Made by a program: the position numbers and the translations under genes | Origin: Moritella sp. Urea-trap-13 | GTDB lineage: Bacteria > Pseudomonadota > Gammaproteobacteria > Enterobacterales > Moritellaceae | Direction: 5' to 3' | Length of the DNA stretch: 64,000 bases | Assembly (NCBI RefSeq): GCF_002836355.1 | Contig: NZ_PJCA01000027.1 | Location: 310,281 to 374,280 of the forward strand | Notes under the pieces: generated by a model | What the model was told of the DNA's origin: nothing | The model's database searches: none | Seen by the model: the letters and a program-made list of their open reading frames with translations, nothing else | Shown: positions 19,670-28,061 of the stretch, piece by piece | Numbering within the stretch: the first letter of the stretch is position 1 | Layout of the letters: each line of letters starts with the position of its first letter

Positions 19670-21208
19670 ATGCGTATATACAAATGGTTAGATTTAACAT
19701 TTTTATTCACGATGCTGGTGGCGACGTTTAATATTTCGGCCGCAGATGAACAGTTTGTTGTGAATACGAACAGCACACCAAAATCTGATATTGCTTATGA
19801 TCTTCCCGATATATCAGGTTATACGCCTGCCGAGGTGAAAAAGAAAATGGCGTATTCCCGTACGCTGAAAAAAGGACGTGTGACCAACCCAAATCTGCTT
19901 GGCCAGGTTGAAGTGCGGATGCTATATGCGGGAGAAAGTTTTTGGAATATAGCGAAGAAACAAAAGAACATTCCTAAAAGTTTGACTGTAAAAAGTGGCA
20001 CCGTGGAATTGGACGCGCTGCACAGAGCTTACCCTAAATTTTTAGTGAAAGAAAAGAACCAGACCTACTTGGCTAAATTACCGATTGTTGTCGGTATCGG
20101 AGCTACCTTGATTATTGAAAATGCCACTCTGAAACTGTCAGAAGATCGCGGCAGTTTTGTTTCCAATGGCGGCACGCTGTATATCTCGAACGCTAAATTA
20201 GTTGGCTGGCGGGAATCTACAAACACGCCTGCGTTTTATACTCAGAATGAAAAATCGTTTCGTCCTTTTGTTGTCGGTTGGGGAGGGAGTAATACCTACA
20301 TCAGTGAATCGGTTGTATCGAGTTTAGGTTATTTTGCGCCTAAATCATTCGGTCTCACGCTAAGTCGCTACAAAGTGAAAGAGGCGGAATCGATGTTTCA
20401 ACGTAAGGATTTCGATTTTTCAAAGTCGCCAAAAGGTTGGTTTATCCATTCCGTATTTGAAGATATTTACTATGGATTCTATTGCTACGAGGCTGAAGAT
20501 ATTGTCATTGCCCACAATGTGTATAGAAACAATATCATTTATGGCATTGATCCGCATGACATCACTAGCCATTTAATCATCGCCAATAACGAGGTTTATG
20601 GCACAAAGGTAAAACACGGCATCATCATTTCACGTGATGTGAGTGACAGTTACATATTTAATAATAAATCATATAAAAATAACAAATCAGGCATCATGTT
20701 AGACCGCTCAAGTCAGCGCAATATTATTGTTAGTAACAAAACGTTTGAGAATGGCAGTGATGGTATCACTCTATATGAATCAGGTTATAATATTATTGCT
20801 AATAACCAAAGTTATAAAAACAAAGCTCATGGTATCAGGGTGCGTAATAGTCAGTATTTTAGGTTGATAGATAACTACATTTTATCAAACAAAAAATTTG
20901 GTGTTTATATTGATACTGCCTCGCTAAAAACACACCTCCATCGTGATCTGAAACTAGATCCTTTTGAGACTAAGTCATCAGGCTATATTTCAGGGGGGGT
21001 GATTGCGAATAATAAAAGTGGCTCGGTATATTCGAAAAGCAGCGAGTTTGTGTCTTTTTATAATCTAACATTAGAAGACAATGGAAGTAACCGCTTACGC
21101 TTGGGGTTCGGTGGTGATATTGAGAGATTCCATAACCAAATAGTGAAAGCAATGTTGGTCGAAAATAAAGTGGTCTCTTTATCTAAAATAAATGAAGAGG
21201 CACGATGA
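19670..21208 (+). CDS. algG: Periplasmic mannuronan C5-epimerase AlgG
   Basis: This 512-residue exported enzyme converts D-mannuronate to L-guluronate residues inside the nascent alginate chain. A signal peptide ends near NISAA. The body is a right-handed parallel beta-helix with CASH-type repeats (IIISRDVSDSYIFNNKSY, GIMLDRSSQRNIIVSNKTF). The catalytic DPHD motif is intact at residues 294-297 (YGIDPHDITSHLIIANNEVYG). Pseudomonas AlgG is 543 residues with DPHD at 317-320. The ATG at 19670 lies just after the algE stop. A second protein with the same motif is encoded at 24908-27280. Confidence 0.96.
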   Translation: MRIYKWLDLTFLFTMLVATFNISAADEQFVVNTNSTPKSDIAYDLPDISGYTPAEVKKKMAYSRTLKKGRVTNPNLLGQVEVRMLYAGESFWNIAKKQKNIPKSLTVKSGTVELDALHRAYPKFLVKEKNQTYLAKLPIVVGIGATLIIENATLKLSEDRGSFVSNGGTLYISNAKLVGWRESTNTPAFYTQNEKSFRPFVVGWGGSNTYISESVVSSLGYFAPKSFGLTLSRYKVKEAESMFQRKDFDFSKSPKGWFIHSVFEDIYYGFYCYEAEDIVIAHNVYRNNIIYGIDPHDITSHLIIANNEVYGTKVKHGIIISRDVSDSYIFNNKSYKNNKSGIMLDRSSQRNIIVSNKTFENGSDGITLYESGYNIIANNQSYKNKAHGIRVRNSQYFRLIDNYILSNKKFGVYIDTASLKTHLHRDLKLDPFETKSSGYISGGVIANNKSGSVYSKSSEFVSFYNLTLEDNGSNRLRLGFGGDIERFHNQIVKAMLVENKVVSLSKINEEAR

Positions 21209-21209
21209 T

Positions 21210-22601
21210 ATGCGATTTGTTCTTCTAATAATGGCTCTGATACTGTCGTCTTCATCGTTAAGTGTTTCTGCAGCTGTGCCACATTCTTATCAGATCGAAC
21301 ACGTTGATAGTTTATGCGCTGCAGCGAGTGTAACCGGTAACTATACGAGTAAGTGGACACGCTTGAACAAGTACTTGGTCGAAGGCACCAATGGTTGGGT
21401 GTACCGTTCTGAAAGTGATCTTGTTGAAGACTTTAGACAAGCAGAGGAATACCATGGTTTGGCTCGTTTAAAGGCCGCTCTCAATAACCAAGGTACAGAG
21501 CTCGTGTTGATGTATATCCCAACTCGAGGGTTGATAAACCCAGATAATATTCCAGATGGCTCATTTAATTATGACAGGGCAAAGCAGTCATATGGAGAGA
21601 CGTTAGCGAAAATACGTAAGTTAGGGGTTATCGTGCCAGACTTTGAAGCGATGATAGAAAAATACCGTGGAGATCAAACATTTTATTATAAACGGGATTC
21701 GCATTGGTCGCCGACAGGTGCAAAAATTACCGCTGAATATGTAGCTGATACACTGAGACAATCGTTATCACTGGATTTTTCGCATAAAAGTGATGTTGTT
21801 ATTACGAAACAGGGCAGTTATGCGATACGTAGTGATATCGGCTTAGGGGTTAAACATTTATGTCGTGATCAATACATAACTGAATATGTACAAGGCTACG
21901 GGTATGAAGAATTAAATACAGATAGCGCTTTATCGAGTGATCACGCAGATACTCAAGTTGTGCTTATTGGTGGCAGTTTTACGGCTTTGCCCAATCTGAA
22001 CTTTTTGGGTTTTTTACGCAATGAATTAAAAATCCCTGTTGATAATTACGCGATGGAAAATGGCGGCTTGCTGGGTGCATGGCTACGTTACTTTGACAGT
22101 CAAGCGCTGTTTAAGCATCCACCTAAGGTGATTATTTGGGATATATCGTCTTATTACCCATTAGACAACGATAATACATTTGCCCAATTAGTGCCACTGG
22201 CTGAAGGTGGCTGTAAGAAAAAACATCCTCTGCTGCACAAGTCCTTTACTGAATACGATCCGGATTCTGGGAGTACGGCACTTTATTTTGGAGAGAAGGC
22301 GCAAGGCGTCAGGTTACGAGATTTGATTTTTGAACTCGACTTTCCAACGGCAGGCGTAAATCGTGTTAAATATCGGGCTTGGTATTCTGACGGACAAGTG
22401 AAGAGTGTTGAATTGAAAAAGAATGAGCGAGCTGATACCGGAGGGTCTTTTATTTTTGAATTTTCGAACAATTTGCTCTCCCCGTCAGGCAGCCTGATCG
22501 CGCTTGAAATTACTGAAATTGGAAACGCAAGCGCGATAGAATATAAAAGAAAGGTGAGTCAGAAAGGCATTGAACTTAAAATATGCACGAGGAGGGGATA
22601 G
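21210..22601 (+). CDS. algX: Alginate biosynthesis protein AlgX (SGNH acetyltransferase-like)
   Basis: This 463-residue periplasmic protein belongs to the export complex and in Pseudomonas also O-acetylates the polymer. The catalytic set is present: Asp163 and His165 in KRDSHWSPTGAK and Ser256 in GGSFTALPN, equivalent to D174, H176 and S269 of P. aeruginosa AlgX. The C-terminal part (from about residue 335) is the carbohydrate-binding-like region. An upstream ATG at 21192 overlaps algG, but AAGAGG at 21195-21200 sits 9 nt before the ATG at 21210, which also gives a proper signal peptide. AlgX is kept although algI/J/F are absent here. Confidence 0.95.
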   Translation: MRFVLLIMALILSSSSLSVSAAVPHSYQIEHVDSLCAAASVTGNYTSKWTRLNKYLVEGTNGWVYRSESDLVEDFRQAEEYHGLARLKAALNNQGTELVLMYIPTRGLINPDNIPDGSFNYDRAKQSYGETLAKIRKLGVIVPDFEAMIEKYRGDQTFYYKRDSHWSPTGAKITAEYVADTLRQSLSLDFSHKSDVVITKQGSYAIRSDIGLGVKHLCRDQYITEYVQGYGYEELNTDSALSSDHADTQVVLIGGSFTALPNLNFLGFLRNELKIPVDNYAMENGGLLGAWLRYFDSQALFKHPPKVIIWDISSYYPLDNDNTFAQLVPLAEGGCKKKHPLLHKSFTEYDPDSGSTALYFGEKAQGVRLRDLIFELDFPTAGVNRVKYRAWYSDGQVKSVELKKNERADTGGSFIFEFSNNLLSPSGSLIALEITEIGNASAIEYKRKVSQKGIELKICTRRG

Positions 22602-22602
22602 A

Positions 22603-23664
22603 ATGCGGACATTCTGGTTGGCAGTACCTGTAATTATGGTATGTAGCGTATGTGATGCCGCGGTCTCTATTCCACGCGGGTATATTTCAGTGCAAGAATC
22701 GCTAATTTTAAAAGAAGGTAACGATAAACCGTGTGTTTACCCGGCACCTTATACGTCGACGCTGAATTTCCATAGCCGATATGAAGGCAGTGATAGTGCC
22801 CGAGATAAGGTAAACAAAAAGGCCGAATTAGATTACGAAAAAATGACAAAGAGTATCCGGCAATTACAGTTTTTTGTGTCTAAAAAAACAGACGATATTG
22901 TTAGTCGAGGTAAAAGACTTGGTACCCTGCATTGTCTTGTGGACGGGTTACTCGACTGGAAATATAATAGCAGTCTACTTGAAAAAACTGATAATCATAC
23001 TGGCAAAGCGGTGCGTAAATGGACATTGGCTGCTATTTCATCAAGCCTACTAAAATTAAATATAATGTTGAATAAGCATGAGCCTAAAAAGTATGCCGAA
23101 GTGAAAATTTGGCTGACTGATTTGGCGGAGCAAGTCATGAAGGATTATTCTAACCGGCCCATCAATAAAGTGAATAATCATGATTATTGGGCCGCGTGGA
23201 GCGTTATTACAACGTCAGCCATACTTGATAGAATGGACTTATATAATTGGTCTCAATCGGTTTTTAGAACCGCGATGCAACAGGTCGATGCGGACGGCTT
23301 CCTGCCTAATGAACTTCGTCGCCAGACTAGAGCGACAATGTATCATAACTATGCACTAATGCCGTTGGTTGGTATCGCTGCATTTTTAGATGCAAATAAC
23401 GATAAGCCGTTTTCTGTTAACCAGAATGCACTTGCAAGATTATATTCGGTGGTGATTAAAAGTGTTCATGATCCGTTACTTTTTGAAAGAGAAACAGGTT
23501 ATAAACAAATTGAATATAATTTTTTTGTATCGGGACGTTTATCTTGGCTTGCTATTTATAGCGCAATTGGTGACGTGGATGACAATGTGAAAGACATGAT
23601 TGAAAAAGTAAAACCCCTAGTCTCCAGTCGATTAGGCGGTAATCTAGCGATTATTTACCTTTAA
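22603..23664 (+). CDS. algL: Periplasmic alginate lyase AlgL (PL5)
   Basis: This 353-residue PL5 lyase cleaves mannuronate-rich alginate by beta-elimination and in the export complex clears misdirected polymer from the periplasm. The active-site motif NNHDYWAAWSV has Asn192 and His193, and RATMYHNYALMPL supplies the conserved Arg and Tyr. A signal peptide ends near CDAA. The reading frame extends upstream to 22570, but GGAGGGG immediately before the ATG at 22603 decides the start. The algX stop is directly adjacent. It is the last gene of the operon: Pseudomonas would continue with algI, algJ, algF and algA, which are missing here. Confidence 0.95.
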   Translation: MRTFWLAVPVIMVCSVCDAAVSIPRGYISVQESLILKEGNDKPCVYPAPYTSTLNFHSRYEGSDSARDKVNKKAELDYEKMTKSIRQLQFFVSKKTDDIVSRGKRLGTLHCLVDGLLDWKYNSSLLEKTDNHTGKAVRKWTLAAISSSLLKLNIMLNKHEPKKYAEVKIWLTDLAEQVMKDYSNRPINKVNNHDYWAAWSVITTSAILDRMDLYNWSQSVFRTAMQQVDADGFLPNELRRQTRATMYHNYALMPLVGIAAFLDANNDKPFSVNQNALARLYSVVIKSVHDPLLFERETGYKQIEYNFFVSGRLSWLAIYSAIGDVDDNVKDMIEKVKPLVSSRLGGNLAIIYL

Positions 23665-23838
23665 ATCGCGGTTGTTAAAGTGCGATTATGTTCGCTTATT
23701 CCCCGTTATATCTGTTGGAAATATCAGTTCGCTTCAACTAAACTGTCTAATACCTACCCATCCTAGCGCTATTATGACGCTTCAGAAAAGGACCTTCTCG
23801 ACGAAAAGCTCTAGCGTATAATAATTTGGTAAATACCT

Positions 23839-24762
23839 ATGGACAGTCATTTTTTTTCAATTAATAAAAAATCACGATCTATATCACTTCTGTTCATCCT
23901 AATATTAATTTCCTGCCAAGATAGTGGAGGGGATTCAAACCTCGAACCTGCTCCTATTCTAAAACCAGACCCAGACCCAGACCCTATTCTAAAACCTGAC
24001 CCTGCCGTACCGCCGTCAGAGAATTTCAATTTATCGGTATGGAAGCTCACGCTCCCGGTATCGCAGGACGACTATTTTGGCTCGGGTGGTAGCTCTGCAG
24101 CTGAAATTTTACCTTCCGGAGGTATTCTTATTAATGTTGTGCCACTTGATTTAGGATTTGAAGACCCCGACTTTTTTTATACTGGTATGGATGGCGGTAT
24201 GGTCTTTCGAACTCCACTTTCTGGAGGTGCAAGCACTGTGAACTCCTCATATGTACGTTCTGAACTGCGTGAGCTCTATCATTGGATACCAGGTGAAAGC
24301 ACGAGTGAAGCAAATTGGAACAATGAAGGCGTACATGTCTTGACAGCTAGCCTGAAAGTGGTTGATTATTGGCCTGACGATCCACAAACGGTTATTGGTC
24401 AAATACACGCTAAAGATTCAACTAAAGCATTGCTTAAACTGCAATGGGATGGCCCTACAAAAGCAGTAAGAGCGATTATTAATAAAGACCCTTCTTCGGG
24501 TGACCCCTTTAGCCTCGCGTTTGATGTAGTGGGGTTGAATGAATTTAACTATCAAATTAGCCTTGAAGAAAATACTCTCAACATAACCGTTAATGGAGTA
24601 ACACAATCGGTTAATTTTGGAGAGAATGGCATGAGTTCTGTATGGGATGATCATGTGTATTACTTTAAAGCGGGTAACTATGTGCAAGCAGACAAAGAGG
24701 CTGGTGGTGTATTCGAAGTTAGCTTTTCATCACTTCTCATTGCTCACGGGAATGACGAATAA
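23839..24762 (+). CDS. PL7 alginate lyase, lipoprotein
   Basis: This 307-residue protein has a lipoprotein signal (LILISC, lipid Cys near residue 26). A proline/aspartate-rich linker (PDPDPDP) follows, then a PL7 jelly-roll lyase domain. All three PL7 motifs are present: YVRSELREL, QIH in VIGQIHAKD, and YYFKAGNYVQ. QIH rather than QVH is usually linked to activity on G-containing blocks. The protein is expected to face outward on the outer membrane or the periplasm and cut alginate to oligomers. It lies 174 bp downstream of algL on the same strand and has its own terminator. It may be expressed separately from the biosynthetic operon. Confidence 0.92.
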   Translation: MDSHFFSINKKSRSISLLFILILISCQDSGGDSNLEPAPILKPDPDPDPILKPDPAVPPSENFNLSVWKLTLPVSQDDYFGSGGSSAAEILPSGGILINVVPLDLGFEDPDFFYTGMDGGMVFRTPLSGGASTVNSSYVRSELRELYHWIPGESTSEANWNNEGVHVLTASLKVVDYWPDDPQTVIGQIHAKDSTKALLKLQWDGPTKAVRAIINKDPSSGDPFSLAFDVVGLNEFNYQISLEENTLNITVNGVTQSVNFGENGMSSVWDDHVYYFKAGNYVQADKEAGGVFEVSFSSLLIAHGNDE

Positions 24763-24858
24763 ACTGATTTATTTAATGGTTAATTTGGCTATTATATCGG
24801 TAGAATAAAGCAATCCTTCTTCTGACGAGTAACTTACTTTGTGGTGTTGTGATAGGCT

Positions 24859-24901
24859 ACCTTGTAGTGACCAATTAATGTTGGCTACTACAAGGTGTTT
24901 T
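24859..24901 (+). terminator. Rho-independent terminator after PL7 lyase
   Basis: ACCTTGTAGT at 24859-24868 pairs with ACTACAAGGT at 24887-24896, with an inner CCAA/TTGG pairing and a TTTT tail. It separates the lyase from the convergent epimerase-like gene. Confidence 0.8.
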
Positions 24902-24907
24902 CAAAGG

Positions 24908-27280
24908 TTAAAATTGAATTTGTATTTGCGGTTCTGTATCTGAGCCATGCTCTTTTGCTCTTATTCGAGAGACAGCTCTGCTACTATTTCGATTAATAAA
25001 TATAAATGCTGCTTCGGTTTTATTTGCATTTATTAAACTGTTTAAATAGTCGGTAATATCAACTTCATAAGTTTTAAAACTAGTCGTATCAATGGTTACA
25101 CCGTCAATAAATGAGGCAGGAAAAGACTTATTATTCCAAGTTATTGATGTCTCAGACCAGGTGGAATCCGTGGTATATATATCAGTAGTTGATGAGCCTG
25201 AACTCGATAGGGCACCATAAAAAGTAAGTTTCGCGTTCTCAACTGGAGTCGAATAAGCAGATATATCAAATTTTAAGAATGCTTCTCTGTTATATCCACT
25301 ACTTGATAGTTTGACATTTAATGTTCCGACGTCATTGTAATTGGTATCAGGGAAACCGTCTCTGACATAAGTATCCGCAAACACGGGTATATAATTAATC
25401 ACAGCCGTATTACGCAGTTCATAGGCAGTTGCTGTTGTTGAAGGCTCAGTAAATGTAACTTCCCCTCCGATTGCTGTTAACGTTTTTAGCGGGACGTTAT
25501 CTTTGAGAAGGATATAATCTGCACCATCCAATAGATCTGCAATACGGTATTCAACATCCGGTTGTTCACTTATAGACTGTACTATCCACTTCTGAGAACT
25601 GCTGTTGAACGTAACGTCACTGATTTCGATTTCACCTGCCGGTAGTGTGACCCAAAATGGCAGCGCTTCTACGTTTGATGTAGTACCAATAAGCTCTGAA
25701 TCTAGTACTAGTGACGATGATGTTACGTAGTAGCCATTGTTAAGTGTATCTTTGATTCTCGTCGTATCACCTTGTTCTTCGGCATTAAATATTCGCCCAA
25801 TATTACTGATTAGTTCAAGCGTTGAAAAATCATTGAGTTTAACTTTAAGCGGTTCATCAACTTCTATACTTGTGTCTGTTGCAATGGTATCGCTGCCATA
25901 GATTTTGATTTCTATCTCAGAAAACAGGTGGTTGTTGTCATGGATTTGAATATTAGTAGAGTCGTATATGTCTATGTCGGTCGGGCCTTCAAACGTATTA
26001 GATACAATAATAATATCGTCGGAGTCACGCAGTTTAATTAATTGGCCATTGTTTTTAATAATGTTGTTAGTAAAAATATTATTTGAAGGACGTCCGTTGG
26101 TAGTCTCTGGCGTATCATTGCCTGAGTATTGATAAAGCGCATTATCGCTATTACTTTCTATTGTATTTAACTCCATAATATTATCATGGCTACCCATCGA
26201 GAGCTTAATACCATGTTTATTACCCGTGATTGTATTATTACGGATCGTGTTTCCATGACTCTCATAAATGGCTATGCCATTATCTGCATTGTCATAGATA
26301 ATATTGTCTGCGATTAACGAATCATTAGTATCTCTATGCAACATGATGCCATGTTTATTTCTGTAAGATTTATTCCCAGTGATGATTAGGTCGTTACAGC
26401 GACGTGAGCAAATTATGCCATGATTTCCATTATCGTGGACATCGTTATTACTAATGGTGAGTTCGTCTGAATCATCATGGGGATCAATACCATAAGATGT
26501 GTTAAATGCTATTTCGTTATTGTCGATTATCATGGCAAAGGCACCATAAGAATACATGCCCATGTAATTGTGATGTATGTAACTGTCTTTAATATCGCCG
26601 TATACATCCAGACGATCATATATAGTGGGGTCAGTATTACCCCCTCGTATCTTCCAAACCAAGCCGTATGACTCAGCATTGGCAAAACCGAGATAAGATA
26701 CTTCACTGTTAATGATATCCATGCGTGACTCTTTGATGGTTATACCTTCTTCAATGGAGTTCACGTGAATAAAAGCACGACCATTAGTTTGATCGGTGTC
26801 GGGGCCGAGCGAGGTTGGATCCCAACTACTGATCGATGTAGAGTTGATATCGATCATACCGTGTTTAGCTTGGATCTTTACGTGATAAGGTTGAGCACCA
26901 TTTTCGCTAAGTAGAAGCAGAGAGTTTGCATCCCCACCTATGCTCGTTCCATGTATTACAAGAGTCGAACCATCTTCGATTCTCATTTCGGCTTTTAGTA
27001 ACCAATCCCCGGGGGATGTTTGCTCAAGCAATTGGTCTTGAGTGACTGAACTGTATTTATTAACAACTATACTGTCGATGTCAGATAGAGTGCATATAGC
27101 CCCATTTTCTAAATAAATACGGTAGCTGCTAGACGAAAAACGTACATTACTATCAGTGCAGGCCCAACTAGATGCGGCGAATAAGGAAGAGGTTAATAAT
27201 CCGAGTAATAAAACAAAATATTTTCTAAAACCGCATAAGTGCTGGCTTTTAATCGTATTAACACGTTTTGAAATATACAT
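24908..27280 (-). CDS. Secreted AlgG-like mannuronan C5-epimerase with C-terminal CBM96-like module
   Basis: This 790-residue exported protein has a long signal peptide ending near SSWA (residue about 40). Residues about 60-420 form a right-handed beta-helix with NosD/CASH repeats (GIICSRRCNDLIITGNKSY, GIMLHRDTNDSLIADNIIY). The AlgG-type catalytic motif DPHD is at residues 266-269 in YGIDPHDDSDELTISNNDV, so epimerase activity is the likely function. DPHDDSD, as I recall, also occurs in brown-algal epimerases. A middle beta-sandwich-like region follows. Residues about 635-790 (FADTYVRDGFPDTNYNDVGTL) resemble the DNRLRE/CBM96 alginate-binding module. It lacks the AlgE-type calcium repeats. A PL6-type beta-helix lyase is the main alternative. 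Confidence 0.8.
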   Translation of the reverse strand: MYISKRVNTIKSQHLCGFRKYFVLLLGLLTSSLFAASSWACTDSNVRFSSSSYRIYLENGAICTLSDIDSIVVNKYSSVTQDQLLEQTSPGDWLLKAEMRIEDGSTLVIHGTSIGGDANSLLLLSENGAQPYHVKIQAKHGMIDINSTSISSWDPTSLGPDTDQTNGRAFIHVNSIEEGITIKESRMDIINSEVSYLGFANAESYGLVWKIRGGNTDPTIYDRLDVYGDIKDSYIHHNYMGMYSYGAFAMIIDNNEIAFNTSYGIDPHDDSDELTISNNDVHDNGNHGIICSRRCNDLIITGNKSYRNKHGIMLHRDTNDSLIADNIIYDNADNGIAIYESHGNTIRNNTITGNKHGIKLSMGSHDNIMELNTIESNSDNALYQYSGNDTPETTNGRPSNNIFTNNIIKNNGQLIKLRDSDDIIIVSNTFEGPTDIDIYDSTNIQIHDNNHLFSEIEIKIYGSDTIATDTSIEVDEPLKVKLNDFSTLELISNIGRIFNAEEQGDTTRIKDTLNNGYYVTSSSLVLDSELIGTTSNVEALPFWVTLPAGEIEISDVTFNSSSQKWIVQSISEQPDVEYRIADLLDGADYILLKDNVPLKTLTAIGGEVTFTEPSTTATAYELRNTAVINYIPVFADTYVRDGFPDTNYNDVGTLNVKLSSSGYNREAFLKFDISAYSTPVENAKLTFYGALSSSGSSTTDIYTTDSTWSETSITWNNKSFPASFIDGVTIDTTSFKTYEVDITDYLNSLINANKTEAAFIFINRNSSRAVSRIRAKEHGSDTEPQIQIQF

Positions 27281-27996
27281 TTATGGACCTCTGTTGAATT
27301 TAGCAATCCTTTAGTTCAAATACTATTTCTAACCACGTGTCCATGTTTATGCGTGATACCCTGTTAACAATAGTTTAATACCCACCATTCATACTTAACG
27401 CTAAGTTGATACGGACTAACTTGGTTGTAAAGTAGGTGTGTTTTATAAGCCTAAAATGGGTTACTGAAATCATAGTACTGTTCTAGGAAACATTCCATTC
27501 CATTTCTAATTATAGCTAGTGCTACTTTCTATATATCACTTTTGGGTAAATCCAAATATAAATTCAGATAAAACGGTGCATTTTTTTATTTTTTTCGATG
27601 ATGTTCCTTCTTGATTGACTTGTGAGTTCAGCATACAACATTGCTAAAAATTTATAATATGTCATTTCAAAACCATTAATATATGCGGATATTTAAGCGT
27701 TTACCTTCCTTATTGCTACTGAATAAGGTCTTTATCTATATTCAAACGTAATATATATACCTGATGGTTATTTTGATAAAAGTACGATAAAAAAACCTAT
27801 TATAATAATGACTTATACTTTTTTGTTATTAACATATACTCTTTTATACTTAAAAGTTTGATCGAAATCTGAGAATAAGATAGGATTGCAGCTCGTATTT
27901 TATTCGATAATAGTCTACGTAATGTACTGCTCACTTGTCTGCTGTTGTCACAACAATATTCATTTCCTGTTCAGTTAAATTTATTAATGCTCAACT
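27281..27996. other. Long AT-rich intergenic region between divergent alginate-active genes
   Basis: This stretch of about 716 bp separates the start of the epimerase-like gene (minus) from the 5' hairpin of the discoidin lyase gene (plus). It is very AT-rich with T-tracts (for example near 27582-27598). I see no credible ORF or RNA gene in it. The frame that extends the lyase gene to 27945 lacks a ribosome site. Confidence 0.6.
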
Positions 27997-28032
27997 GCCG
28001 TTGTGAGATTGCACAAGTAATCTCACAACGGC
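27997..28032 (+). promoter_or_regulatory. 14-bp perfect inverted repeat before the discoidin lyase gene
   Basis: GCCGTTGTGAGATT (27997-28010) and AATCTCACAACGGC (28019-28032) are perfect inverted copies around an 8-base loop GCACAAGT. The repeat ends 29 bp before the start codon at 28062. It could be an mRNA leader hairpin, an attenuator (TATTTTG follows) or a protein operator. Confidence 0.6.
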
Positions 28033-28061
28033 GTATTTTGCTTGAAGGAATTATATATAAA

